Positions 1 through 8,586 of a stretch of DNA of 64,000 nt are shown here, piece after piece (within the stretch, counting starts at the first letter, position 1; each line of letters opens with the position of its first letter). The stretch is taken from assembly GCA_963779685.1 (NCBI GenBank), contig CAVZZG010000003.1, positions 1,426,001 to 1,490,000 on the forward strand. Direction: 5' to 3'. This stretch comes from CAVZZG01 sp963779685. Its GTDB lineage: Bacteria; Actinomycetota; Thermoleophilia; Gaiellales; F1-60-MAGs149. Position numbers and translations under genes: made by a program. The notes under the pieces were generated by a model. It saw nothing but the letters and a program-made list of their open reading frames with translations, made no database searches and had not been told where the DNA came from.

Positions 1-495
1 GGATGGGGTGACGGTGCCGGCGGCGGTCATCAGCAGCGGGAAGAACCGTCCGATGGTGGCCGCCGCGTACAGGGCCGCCCGGTAGCCGGCGACGGTCGCC
101 TGGCTCGAGAGCGCGTCCATGGACTGCGCGCGCGTGATCCGCGGGATCAGCTCCATCGCGATCGCGGTGCAGCCGGTCGCGGCCAGCGCGCGCATGCCCG
201 CCGGGTCGCCGAGCGGGTTGAGGAACGCGATCAGCACCTGGCCCTCGTGCAGGTCACCGAGCTCGCCGGCGGTCGGCGGCGCGACCTTCACGACCACGTC
301 CGCGTCCGCCATGACGGCGGCGGCGATCGACGCCCCGGCCGCTTCGTAATCCGCGTCGGCGCAGCGGGCGCCGATGCCGGCGCCGGCCTGGACGCGCACC
401 TCCGCCCCCGTCGCGACCAGTGCCGCGACGACGTCGGGTACCAGCGCCACGCGGCGTTCGTGTTCGCGCGTCTCGCAGGGGACGCCTAGTCGCAA
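1..495 (-). CDS. pntA: NAD(P) transhydrogenase subunit alpha, N-terminal part (runs off window start)
   Basis: The 165 visible codons match the N-terminal domain of the alpha subunit of the proton-translocating NAD(P)+ transhydrogenase, which passes hydride between NADH and NADP+. Family landmarks seen are the opening GVPCETREHERRVALVPDVV, the segment AIAMELIPRITRAQSMDALS, and the NAD-domain stretch ATVAGYRAALYAA. I chose a TTG start at 495 because GGAGG sits at 507-503, seven bases upstream; no ATG or GTG is available. The gene is divergent from the YhaO-like gene at 583, with an 87-bp gap. The rest of the protein and any pntB lie outside the window. The related alanine dehydrogenases share this fold, but the RITRAQSMDALSS motif favours PntA. 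Confidence 0.85.
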   Translation of the reverse strand, partial: MRLGVPCETREHERRVALVPDVVAALVATGAEVRVQAGAGIGARCADADYEAAGASIAAAVMADADVVVKVAPPTAGELGDLHEGQVLIAFLNPLGDPAGMRALAATGCTAIAMELIPRITRAQSMDALSSQATVAGYRAALYAAATIGRFFPLLMTAAGTVTPS

Positions 496-582
496 GCCGG
501 AACCTCCACCACCGGCCGCGAGTGTAGCCGAAGGGCCCCGAGACGGCGCCCGGGACCCCCCTCGGTACCCTGACCGGTCCCC

Positions 583-1840
583 GTGACGCCCGCTCTCCGA
601 CTCGTCCACCTCGCCGACTGCCATCTCGATGCGCCGTGCCGCTCGCTGGAGCCGACCGTCCGCGCCAGGATCGAGCAGTCGACCCGGACCGCCCTGGAGC
701 GCGCCATCGCCCACGCCATCGACAGCGACGCCGACGCGCTGCTGCTCGCCGGCGATACGTTCGATCGCGACTCCCTGCGCGTGGCGACCGAGATCTGGCT
801 GCCGGAGGCGCTGGCCGAAGCCGTCGACGCCGGCGTGACCGTGATCGCCGTCACCGGCAACCACGATCCCGGCACCGGGGACGGCCCGCTCGACCGCGTG
901 CGATGGCCTGGCGCCGGCTTCCACCTCGTCCGCACCCGGACGCCCGAGGTCATCTCCGTCCCCGGGCGCCGCGGAGGCGTCGCCGGCTTCGTGGTCGCGG
1001 CCGGCCACGAGACCGACAGCGAGCAGGCCGATCTGGTCGCCGGCTTCCCCGACGCACCGGAACTGGCACCGGTCGCCGGTCTCGTCCACGCCCAGGTCGT
1101 CGGCTACGAGGCGGGCGGGCACGGTCGCTACGCACCGTGCAGCGTCGACGGACTGCGCCGGGCCGGGTACGGGTACTGGGCGCTCGGGCACGTGCACGCA
1201 GTCCAGCAGGTACTCGCGGAGCCGGCGGCGTGGTATGCCGGTTGCCTGCAGGGCCGGGACTTCGGCGAGACGGGAGCGAAGGGCGTGCTCGAGGTGGAGG
1301 TTCGCGCGGACGGGACGGCCGAGGTCGAGTTCCGGCCGCTGGCACCGGTCAGATGGGAGGTGAGCCCGGTCGCCGACCTCGGCGGCGTCACCGACATGCC
1401 CGCGCTCGTCGAGCGGCTGGAGCGGGCGTTCGATGCGCTGGCCGGGTCGCGCGACGCACTCCCGGGCCAGGAACTGGATGGTGCGGTTCGAGCTCGAGGG
1501 GCCGTGTCCGATCGCATCGCAGCTCCGCTCCGGCGAGGCCCTCGCCGACCTCGACCTCCTTCTCGTCGACCGCCTCCAGTTGCTGGGCGTCGAGGTGCGC
1601 GCATCGCGCGTGACGCTCCCGGTCGACGTGGCGGAGCACCGCGGGGCCCCGCACGTGCTCGGCATGGCGCTCGACCTGCTGGCCGAGGCCATCAGCGACC
1701 CCCGAGCGGCCGAGGCCCTGGCACCGCGGCTGGCCGGAGCGCCGACCGATGAGGCGGAGCGCGCCGCGTACCTGCGGGGCCTGCTCGACGGCCTCGATGT
1801 CGAGATCGCGGCCGCAATGGTGCGGGAGCGCAACCAGTGA
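583..1840 (+). pseudogene. YhaO/SbcD-like metallophosphoesterase (DNA repair exonuclease), frameshifted
   Basis: The first ~295 codons form a calcineurin-like phosphoesterase: HLADCHLD (metal ligands), AGDTFDRD, VTGNHD and GHVHAVQ are all present, as in SbcD/YhaO nucleases. At about 1465-1480 the reading switches from frame 1 to frame 2. The continuing C-terminal domain (NWMVRFELEG to the TGA at 1840) is then intact. Removing one base would give an uninterrupted protein of about 418 residues, the usual length for YhaO-type proteins. The start is the GTG at 583, with no strong ribosome site. The end overlaps the next gene by four bases (GTGA), so the two were built as a translationally coupled pair. 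It could be a real mutation, programmed frameshifting, or a sequencing error in a GC-rich run. The family call is firm; functionality is open. Confidence 0.8.
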
Positions 1841-4408
1841 GACTCCGAGGGTTCAGGGTGGACGCGTACGGGACGCTTCGCGACCTCCACGTCGAGCAAC
1901 TCGAGGGACACGACGTCATCGTCGTGCTCGGGCCCAACGAGTCCGGGAAGTCGACGCTGCGCGACTTCATCGCGACCGGTCTCTTCGGCTTCTCGCCCGC
2001 CACCCGCGAGGCACACCCCTATGCGCCCGACGAGGGGATGTTCGGGGGCGCGCTGTTCCTGACCGACGCGGACGGCACCCCCATCGCCGTCGAGCGCCAC
2101 CTGCGCAGCGCCGCACGCGGGCGGATCTGGCGGCCCGACCGCCACGACGACATCGGCAACCGCCCGCTGCCCGCTGCGGCGACCATCGGCCGGTCGCTCT
2201 ACATGGCGCTTCACCAGGTGACGCCCGACGACCTGACCGTGGTCTCGGACGTCGCCTGGCAGGCGGTCGAGGACCGGATGCTGTCCGGCTCGGCGATCGC
2301 CTACCTGCGGTCGGTCGCAGTGGTGCGGCGGGAGCTCGAAGATCGCGCACAGACGCTCTGGCGCCCCGATCGGCGCGGCCACCCGCAGGCGCGGGCGATC
2401 GAGGCGCGCCTCGACGCCGTCAAGCGCATCGCTCGCGAGGCCGGCGCCGAGCGACAGCGCATCGGGGAGATCGACGACGAGCTCCGGGAGCTCGCCGCGG
2501 CCGAGGCGGAGCGTCGGCAGGCCGTGGAGCAGGCCGCCGGCCGCCGGCGACGTCACGAGCGCCTGGCGCCTGCGGTGGCGGCTCGCCGGGACGCCGACGA
2601 CATGCGTCGCCGAGCGGGGCTGCTCCTGCCCGTGGACGACCTTCCGGCCGATCCGGAGGCGGAGCTGACACGCCTTGCCCGATCCGGCGCCGAGGCCGAC
2701 GAGGAGCGGCGCCGTGCTGAGGCCGCTCTCGCCGCAGGCGCGCCTGCGGTCGACGCCGGCTCCGGAGCTGGCGGCGCTCGCGGAGAGGGTGCCGACGCTG
2801 CGCGAGGCCACCGCCCTGGCCGCGCACATGCCGCAGCGTCAGGCCGATCTGACCGCTGCCGAACGCGAGTGCGACGCGCTGCGCGCCGAGGCCGACCGGC
2901 GGGCTTCGGCGGTGCTCGGGCGCCCCCTGGCCACCGGTGACCGCGCGGCGCTCGAGGATGTCGACCCCGCGCGGGTGCGCGCAGCGATCGCTCGGGCGGG
3001 CGCACCGGCCCGGCGTGGCGGTCATCGCACGATCGCCGCCATGGCGGCGGCTGCGGCCGTGGCGTTCGGCGTCATCGCCATGGTGACGGCGTCACCGCTC
3101 GTGCCGCTCGTGGCGGCGCTCGCCATGGCCGCCGTCGCGGTGGCCGTCGGCCGCGCTCCGCGCGTTGCCGGCGACGGCTCGGGCGACCTCCGGGCGGCAC
3201 TCGGCGGCCTTGCCGTCAGCGAGGCGCGGATCCTGGCGCCGGATGCGTCGCTGGTCGCGGATCTCGATCTGCTCGCGGCCTCGATCGCGGCGGCCGACCG
3301 CGCCGGTGCCGAGGCGCGGCGGGTGTCGGCCGAACTCGCCGACATCCGCGCCAGGATCGAGGCGGCCGCCGGCTCGACGGCCGTGGCGGGCATCGAGCGG
3401 GCGCTCGCAGAGGCCGAGGAAGCCGCGCAGCGTCTGCGCGACATCGAGCGGGCGAAGGCCGAGTTGCCGGCGATCCAGAGCGACGCCGAGCGCCTCGCCA
3501 CACGGGCCGAGGTCGCGGCAGCAACCCGCAGCGCTCTGGCCGACCGGCTCCGCCAGGTCGGCGACGGGGACGTCGCGGAGGGTGTCCGTAGGGTCGTGGC
3601 GGCTCGTCGCCTGCGCGATACCGCCGCTGCCCGCGAGGCGGCGGCCGACGGCGCCGGCGATCTTGAATCCCTGCTCGCCGAGGCGCGGTCGAGCCCGCAG
3701 GCCATCCTGACCGAGGAGGAGCTGGCGGCGCTCGACGCCCACGGCGCGGAAACGGCCCGAGAGCTGGAACGGATCCACGGCCGGCGCGGCGCCCTGGAAA
3801 CGGAACGACGGGCACTCGCGGAACGGCCGGGAGTGGCCGACGCGGCCGGTGAGGCCGGCGCACTACGCGAGCGGCTCGCCGAGGTGCTCGAGCAGCGCGA
3901 CCGCCTGGTCGTCGCCGCCGCGGTGCTCCGCGAGGCCGAGCGCCGCTACCGGGAGGCGAATGCACCGAGGTTCGTGCAACGGGCAAGCGAGTACCTGGCG
4001 GCGGTGACGGCGGGGCGCTACCGCCAGATCCTGCTGGCCGAGGGGCTGGACGGTCAGCGGCTCGAACTCGTCCGCGCCGATACCCGCGAGCCGGTACCGG
4101 TAGGCCATCCCCTGTCGCGCGGTACCATCGAGCAGGTGGGCCTCGCTCTGCGGCTCGCGCTGGTCGACGACGTCGATCCCGAGGCGGCGCTGCCGCTGTT
4201 CCTGGACGAATCGCTCGTGCACTGGGACGAGAGCCGGCTTGCGGCCGTCGCCACCCTGCTGGGAGCAGCTCGCGGCCGGCAGATCGTGATCACCACCTGC
4301 CACCCCGCGATCGCCGCCCGCCTGGCGGCCGAGGGCGCCTACGTGATCGGGTTCGAAGGAGACGGCGCCGCGATGTCCCCTGCGAGATCCTCGACCGCAA
4401 CTACCTGA
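1837..4408 (+). pseudogene. YhaN-like AAA/SMC-type ATPase, frameshifted
   Basis: Partner of the upstream YhaO-like nuclease, analogous to SbcC/Rad50. The N-terminus (GTG at 1837) has the Walker A motif GPNESGKST. Long Ala/Glu/Arg-rich coiled-coil regions flank a hydrophobic double segment at roughly 3030-3160, typical of YhaN, which suggests membrane association. The C-terminus carries a signature-like LSRGTIEQVGLALRLAL and Walker B LPLFLDESLVHWD. The frame changes from 1 to 2 between about 2735 and 2765: frame 1 degenerates into a Gly/Ala-rich string while frame 2 picks up PAPELAALAERVPTLREA. One surplus base would account for it, and the corrected protein would be about 856 residues. It is striking that both genes of the pair carry the same kind of defect. 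Confidence 0.8.
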
Positions 4409-4555
4409 GCGGGAAAATCTCTTCGCGACGCCGTCTCCAGCGGTGCAATGCACGCTAACTCGCGCGTGTGAAGGCGAGGTTTCGCCTTCGCGTACGCGTT
4501 CGTTAACACCGGGTTGGCGCGAGCGCCAGCGGCATCCGGCCGACAACGGCTGCTT
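4409..4555. other. Intergenic region with hairpins between the YhaN-like gene and secG
   Basis: No gene is seen here. Two stem-loops are visible: GAAGGCGA/TCGCCTTC with a four-base loop at 4470-4489, and TGGCGC/GCGCCA around a GA loop near 4515-4528. They lie downstream of the YhaN-like stop and may fold the 3' end of that plus-strand transcript. No T-tract follows, so an intrinsic terminator is not supported. I checked for a tRNA and found no cloverleaf. Confidence 0.5.
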
Positions 4556-4590
4556 AGCATCAATCCACCGCGAGGCGGTGGATTGATGCT
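4556..4590 (-). terminator. Perfect 16-bp-stem hairpin at the 3' end of secG
   Basis: A perfect inverted repeat with a three-base loop directly abuts the secG stop codon. Its core, ATCCACCGC-NNN-GCGGTGGAT, recurs in the hairpin at 32027-32057 behind clpC. The position immediately 3' to a minus-strand gene suggests a transcript end or processing signal. No run of T follows, so Rho-independent termination in the classical sense is not shown. Confidence 0.5.
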
Positions 4591-4811
4591 TAGAGGTCGG
4601 GCAGGAACCCGAGGATGACGGAGAGCACGACGAACAGGACTGCCACGGCGACGGTCAGGCGCGTCAGATTCCGCTGCATCACCTGACTCGACCCGCCGGA
4701 GCTGACGTTGAACGCCCCGCTGAGCCCGGCGTCCTTGCCGTCGTGCATCAGGATCAGGATCACGAGGAAGCAGCCCAGGAGCACGTACAGGCCTACGAGC
4801 ACGACGGTCAT
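4590..4811 (-). CDS. secG: Protein translocase subunit SecG
   Basis: This 73-residue protein has the SecG layout: an N-terminal membrane helix (VVLVGLYVLLGCFLVILILM), a polar loop with the family-typical KDAGLSGAFN followed by Gly/Ser, and a second helix (LTVAVAVLFVVLSVILGFL). SecG assists the SecYE channel in protein export across the cytoplasmic membrane. It starts six bases after the selD stop, so it is the last gene of a tRNA-Thr/membrane protein/selD/secG run on the minus strand. A strong hairpin follows it. Sequence and size make the identification secure. Confidence 0.93.
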   Translation of the reverse strand: MTVVLVGLYVLLGCFLVILILMHDGKDAGLSGAFNVSSGGSSQVMQRNLTRLTVAVAVLFVVLSVILGFLPDL

Positions 4812-4817
4812 CGGGGC

Positions 4818-5822
4818 TCAGTCTACCGAAATCGTCCCTGGAGGCCCCGGTTCGAGGCTGCCGATGATCGTCCCGATCCCCGGATCGCGGGAAACGGCCG
4901 CCAGCAAGCCGCCCGACGTCTGCGCGTCGCAGGCGATGGCGGCGAGCGTCGGGTCGTGACCTGCCCGGAACACGGCGTAGGCATCCGCCGCCGCCCGGTT
5001 GCGGCGGGAGCCGCCCGGCACGAAGCCCTGCTCGGCCAGCTCACGCACACCCGGAAGCAGAGGTAGCCGGTCGAGATGGATACGCGCCGCGAGGCCCGAT
5101 GCAAGCGCCAACTCGTGCAGGTGCCCGAGCAGGCCGAACCCGGTCACGTCGGTCACGGCGTGAGGCGGCCCCGTCTCGCGCAGCGCCTGCGCCGCATCGC
5201 GATTCAGCGTCGTCATCGAGCCAACCGCGGCCGCCAGCACGTCAGCCGGCGCCGCGTCGGCGCGCAGGGCGTTCGCGACGATGGCCGTGCCCAGGGGCTT
5301 GGTCAGCACGAGGCTGTCGCCCACCTGGCCGCCGCTGTTGCGCCAGATCCGGTCCGGACGGATCGTCCCGGTAGCCACGAGGCCGTATTTCGGCTCGGGA
5401 TCCTCGATCGTATGGCCGCCCACGACGGCGATCCCGGCAGCCGCGGCGACGTCCACGCCGCCCCGGAAGATCTCGGCGGCGATCGAGAGGTCGAGATCGC
5501 GCGGGATGCCGGCGATGGCGAGCGCGCAGAGCGGCTCTCCGCCCATCGCGTACACGTCGGAGAGCGCGTTCGTCGCCGCGATCCGGCCGAAGTCGTAGGG
5601 ATCATCCACGACCGGCGTGAAGAAGTCGACCGTCTGGACGATCGCCAGGTCGTCGCCGACGAGCACGCACGCCGCGTCCTCGAAGTTCGTCGGCCCCGCC
5701 AGTACACGGGCGTCCGCGACCGGCGGGAGATGCCGGAGGACGTCCGCGAGCTGCGCCGCGGACAGCTTGCAGGCGCAGCCGCCGCCTGCCGCCATCGACG
5801 TCAGCCGCAGCGCGGTGCTCAT
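4818..5822 (-). CDS. selD: Selenide, water dikinase (selenophosphate synthetase)
   Basis: This 334-residue enzyme would make selenophosphate from selenide and ATP for selenocysteine, selenouridine or selenium-containing molybdenum enzymes. The N-terminal GGGCACK matches the catalytic Cys/Lys loop of SelD; the active residue is cysteine, not selenocysteine. Other family blocks seen are VQTVDFFTPVVDDPYDFG, NALSDVYAMGG, VVGGHTIEDPEPKYGL and TDVTGFGLLGHLHE. The ATG at 5822 overlaps the stop of the upstream membrane protein (ATGA). No selA, selB, tRNA-Sec or selenouridine synthase is in the window, so its downstream use cannot be read here. Confidence 0.95.
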   Translation of the reverse strand: MSTALRLTSMAAGGGCACKLSAAQLADVLRHLPPVADARVLAGPTNFEDAACVLVGDDLAIVQTVDFFTPVVDDPYDFGRIAATNALSDVYAMGGEPLCALAIAGIPRDLDLSIAAEIFRGGVDVAAAAGIAVVGGHTIEDPEPKYGLVATGTIRPDRIWRNSGGQVGDSLVLTKPLGTAIVANALRADAAPADVLAAAVGSMTTLNRDAAQALRETGPPHAVTDVTGFGLLGHLHELALASGLAARIHLDRLPLLPGVRELAEQGFVPGGSRRNRAAADAYAVFRAGHDPTLAAIACDAQTSGGLLAAVSRDPGIGTIIGSLEPGPPGTISVD

Positions 5823-6376
5823 CTCCGCCGGCCCCGCACGGCTCCGAGCACCGCGATGCCCGGCCAGACATGGCCCATGCAGGCAACCAGGCCGGCGAAC
5901 GGACCGAAGGCGAGCCCCGTCAGGAACGTGGCCGCAATCGCCGGCGGCGACACGCTTCCGAGCCCCAGACGATACGTCGTGAGCCCCTGCAGCACGAGCA
6001 ACGGCACGAGGGCGCCCGCATGGAGGAAGTAGTAGAGGAAGGGCGCGAGGATCCCGAAACCCGCGAACCGCAGGCTCGCCTTCGGCGTCAGCGTCAGGAC
6101 GCCGCGCTCGAGGGCGAAGACGGCGCCGAGCGCCACGATGGTCGCAGCAAGGCCGAGAATCGCGTGGCTATCGCTCCAGTGCGGGCCCTTGAAGATCGCG
6201 ACGTACCCGGCCACGACGGCGGCCAGGCCCGCAGAGAGAGGCACGATCTGGGCCGGCGTGAGGTCGGCCGGGAGCCTCAGCGGCTCCAACGGCGTGCGCA
6301 CGGGCCTGACCGGCGCCGCCCGGTCCGGCGCCGCGGGCACGGGCGCCCTGCGCTTGCCACCTCGTTTCCGCCCCAT
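5819..6376 (-). CDS. Multi-pass membrane protein of unknown function
   Basis: A 185-residue protein with a strongly basic N-terminus (MGRKRGGKRR) and a Pro/Arg-rich stretch, followed by about four hydrophobic segments (VPLSAGLAAVVAGYVAIF, ILGLAATIVALGAVFAL, FAGFGILAPFLYYFLHAG and a C-terminal pair). I place the start at the ATG at 6376, because the longer reading would run into the tRNA gene at 6426-6497. It overlaps selD by four bases and is probably cotranscribed with selD and secG. I do not recognise the family. Confidence 0.65.
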   Translation of the reverse strand: MGRKRGGKRRAPVPAAPDRAAPVRPVRTPLEPLRLPADLTPAQIVPLSAGLAAVVAGYVAIFKGPHWSDSHAILGLAATIVALGAVFALERGVLTLTPKASLRFAGFGILAPFLYYFLHAGALVPLLVLQGLTTYRLGLGSVSPPAIAATFLTGLAFGPFAGLVACMGHVWPGIAVLGAVRGRRR

Positions 6377-6425
6377 GGGGCTACGGTACCCCATGCCGCG
6401 GCGGTGCGCCGCGGCGAGCGCGGAA

Positions 6426-6497
6426 GCCGGGTGTCGGATTCGAACCGACGACATCTTCTTTACAAGAGAAGCGCTCTGCCAACTGAGCTAACCCGGC
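6426..6497 (-). tRNA. tRNA-Thr (anticodon TGT)
   Basis: On the minus strand the 72 bases fold as a full cloverleaf. The acceptor stem is GCCGGGT paired with ACCCGGC. The D-arm is GCTC...GAGC, and the anticodon stem CTTCT/AGAAG encloses the loop CTTGTAA, giving anticodon TGT. The T-arm contains GGTTCGAATCC. CCA is not encoded. The anticodon UGU reads ACA and other Thr codons. Confidence 0.96.
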
Positions 6498-6535
6498 CCG
6501 GGCCCTTCCAAGCGTAGCCAGTGAGCCGCACGAGT

Positions 6536-6994
6536 CTACGAATCTGGCTGATTTCCAGGTAATTCGTCGGCTATGCGAGCGAGTGTCTGCACCAGGTCGG
6601 CCTGCGCGTTGGGGTCGATCGCCCGGGCGAGAAGGCGGAGCTGGGCCCGCCGGACGGCCTCCGAGGCGGCCTTCCAGATTCGCCGGCCCTCGGCCGACGG
6701 CACGACCAGCACGCGGCGGGCATCGCCGTCGACGGCACCGCGCTCCACCAGGCCGCCGTCGGTGAGCGTCGCGAGCCACCCGGAAATGGTCGGCCGCGCC
6801 ACTCCGAGCAGCTCGGCGGCCCGCGCCGGCGCCACCTCGCCCCTCGCGACGACCACGTCCAGCAGCTGAAATACCCCGGGGGTCAGCTGATACGGTCGCA
6901 GTGCAGATCGCTCGGCCGCGACGAGCGCACGCTGCGCCCGATCGAGAAGTCTCGAGAGTGCCCTAACATCATGCGGCTCAAGAAGTTCGTTCAT
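6536..6994 (-). CDS. MarR-family transcriptional regulator
   Basis: A 152-residue winged-helix regulator. The DNA-binding core is recognisable: YQLTPGVFQLLDVVVARG, then RAAELLGVARPTISGWLATL (recognition helix) and GLVERGAVDGDARRVLVVPS (wing). Flanking helices would form the dimer interface. Ligand and targets are unknown. The region upstream of its ATG is AT-rich and holds two inverted repeats that are good autoregulatory operator candidates. No effector gene sits beside it: the 5' side is about 750 bp of non-coding DNA and the 3' side is tRNA-Thr. Confidence 0.88.
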   Translation of the reverse strand: MNELLEPHDVRALSRLLDRAQRALVAAERSALRPYQLTPGVFQLLDVVVARGEVAPARAAELLGVARPTISGWLATLTDGGLVERGAVDGDARRVLVVPSAEGRRIWKAASEAVRRAQLRLLARAIDPNAQADLVQTLARIADELPGNQPDS

Positions 6995-7009
6995 CTAACT
7001 AGACCACTA

Positions 7010-7058
7010 AACCATACCATGGTTGTCGAATATTTTTGATCTGCACACCTAGCTAGGT
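7010..7058. promoter_or_regulatory. Two palindromic sites upstream of the MarR gene
   Basis: AACCAT-ACC-ATGGTT occupies 7010-7024, and the perfect 12-bp palindrome ACCTAGCTAGGT occupies 7047-7058, in an AT-rich stretch 15-65 bp upstream of the marR-like start. MarR dimers bind such inverted repeats over their own promoters. Assignment to this regulator is inference from position. Confidence 0.45.
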
Positions 7059-7059
7059 T

Positions 7060-7771
7060 TGCGAACTATACGAGACTCACCTAATTACCCGACCGAATGA
7101 ACTCCGCCCTCATCGCGCTTGCGCGCGCGGAGTACAAGCGAGCAGCCCCCTTGGAGACAACGCCTGACATCAGGAATCGCCACCCATGAACCGCGAGGTC
7201 GCTGAAGCAGCCCGGTCGGACATACGGGTGCCGGTATTGTCACCTCACAGTGGGACCAGCCAGCGGCTTGCAGGAGATCCCGTGCTGAAGCTGCGACGGG
7301 CGCGCACACGCACGGACTCAATGAGAGCTACGCCCTGTCAGCTACGTCGCGCACAAAGGTACGACGACGAGTTGAATGCAAGGGAGAGTGACAGGGGGCG
7401 CTCATGCTACAGCGACCTCATCTCATTTTAGGTCGAAAAGCTAGTAAGACACAATACTTACTAGTAGCAGCACGAGAATACGGCGTGGTCGTCATGAGCG
7501 GACGACTCGATACTCCCGCCAGACCGTAGGTACGAACTGCTGATGAAGAGCGCCGCGATGTGCTCGTACGAACCCACCGGAGATACAGGGTGCTCGTCAT
7601 GAGCGGCTGCCTCGATGCTCCGCGGGGCACGTAGGTACGAGCCGTCAACGAAGAGCAAGGTCATCTGCTTATACGAACGCCCCGGAGGTACCGTGATCTC
7701 GCAAGAACATCCGGCGGTGATCAGGCAGCCAGTCTCGATTGGCTGCGGGCGCGGGCGCCAGGGGCCGGCGA
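7060..7771. other. AT-richer non-coding island between MarR gene and sigH
   Basis: About 700 bp in which no open frame looks like a gene: the longest (up to 129 codons on the minus strand) have no recognisable domain, and the one at 7461-7850 overlaps sigH. Base composition is visibly less GC-rich than the flanking genes. The island contains an 8-bp-stem hairpin at 7441-7464 (CTAGTAAG...CTTACTAG) and the 105-bp tandem repeat listed separately. It may be a decayed accessory insertion. Confidence 0.5.
7473..7700. repeat. Imperfect tandem repeat, 105-bp period, about 2.2 copies
   Basis: Unit 1 starts near 7473 and unit 2 near 7578. Landmarks repeat at exactly +105: TCGTCATGAGCGG at 7489 and 7594, GTAGGTACGA, GAAGAGC, and TACGAAC followed by CGGAG. 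A third partial copy begins near 7683 and fades. The period is a multiple of three, and on the minus strand both copies read open in at least two frames (for example SYLR...SIE..AHD.H), so a coding origin is possible but unproven. Confidence 0.75.
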
Positions 7772-8422
7772 TCAGTCGCGACTGATGAGGTGCCCGCCGA
7801 CCTTGCGCTTGACGCGCTGGAGGGCGTTGTCGACGGCCTTCGCGTCGCAACCGACGCGATCGCCGATCACCTCGTAGGACTCCCCCTCCATGAAGAGGGC
7901 GAGCACCTCGGCCTCGAGCTTCGACAGCGTGGCGCCGAGCATCTCCACCAGAGCCTCGAGGCCCTCGGTCGAGATGACCTTGCTGCAGGGATCGTGAACA
8001 CCGGAGGCGGCCAGCGTATCTCCGATGGTGCAGTCGCCCGAGTCCGGGTCCTGACCCGCCGGCGTGTGGCTGAAGGAGATGTACCCGTTCAGGGGGCCGT
8101 GCTTGAAGCGGGTGGCGCCCTTGATCGCGGTGATGATCTGACGCGTGATGCAGAGCTCGGCGAACGACCGGAAGCTCGTGTCCTTGTCCACGCGATAGTC
8201 GCGAATGGCCTTGTACAGGCCGATCAAGCCTTCTTGCTGCAGATCCTCGGAGTCGCCTCCGGCCAGGAAGTAGCTCGAGGCCTTCAGCCGGACGAACCCG
8301 GCGTAACGGCGGATGAGCGAATCCAGTGCGTGACCGTTGCCATTCCGCGCGCGGAGGACCAGGACCAGATCTTCCTGCTCCCGCTGCGGTCGACGGGCAA
8401 CACTCGCCTGTGCGGCGTTCAA
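7772..8422 (-). CDS. sigH: RNA polymerase sigma factor, SigH type
   Basis: A sigma-70 family protein of about 216 residues. Region 2 is clear: YAGFVRLKASSYFLAGGDSE, DLQQEGLIGLYKAIRDY, SFRSFAELCITRQIITAIK. Region 4 follows near the C-terminus (LSKLEAEVLALFMEGESYEV and VGCDAKAVDNALQRVKRKV). The arrangement and the NGHALDSLIRRYAGFV opening resemble Bacillus SigH, and the gene sits after rlmB as in Bacillus. I take the TTG at 8422 as start because it gives the usual SigH length. A GTG at 8554 would add 44 residues of non-conserved sequence that looks like leader DNA. In a lineage without other sporulation genes visible it probably serves another developmental or stress role. Confidence 0.85.
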   Translation of the reverse strand: MNAAQASVARRPQREQEDLVLVLRARNGNGHALDSLIRRYAGFVRLKASSYFLAGGDSEDLQQEGLIGLYKAIRDYRVDKDTSFRSFAELCITRQIITAIKGATRFKHGPLNGYISFSHTPAGQDPDSGDCTIGDTLAASGVHDPCSKVISTEGLEALVEMLGATLSKLEAEVLALFMEGESYEVIGDRVGCDAKAVDNALQRVKRKVGGHLISRD

Positions 8423-8450
8423 CGTACCTCGCCCTCCTCCTGGGGACTGC

Positions 8451-8480
8451 AAAAATCTCAGGCTTAAGTCCAGACTGAGA
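8451..8480 (-). terminator. Weak hairpin plus T-run in the sigH leader
   Basis: Read on the minus strand, TCTCAG and CTGAGA form a 6-bp stem with a 13-base loop, immediately followed by TTTTT. It lies between the rlmB stop and the proposed sigH start, so it could end rlmB transcripts or attenuate sigH. The stem is short and the loop long, so confidence is low. Confidence 0.35.
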
Positions 8481-8586
8481 CTGAGCCCGCAGATACTGGC
8501 AGATTCCGCCGGTGCATGCAAGTCCTGATGCAAATCAGTCCGAAAAGCGAACACGTGTTCGCATAATTCGGCCCGGAACCTATCGC

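Noticed and set aside
4409..4555. A tRNA-Sec or other small RNA beside selD
   Set aside because: The hairpins do not form an acceptor, D-arm and T-arm set, and no SECIS-like context was found.
7186..7431. 81-codon plus-strand ORF in the AT-richer island
   Set aside because: No ribosome site, no hydrophobic or domain pattern, and codon use unlike the neighbours.
7461..7850. Possible repeat protein of 129 codons on the minus strand
   Set aside because: It begins inside the sigH coding region, has no ribosome site, and two other frames across the repeats are equally open. Kept only as a repeat.
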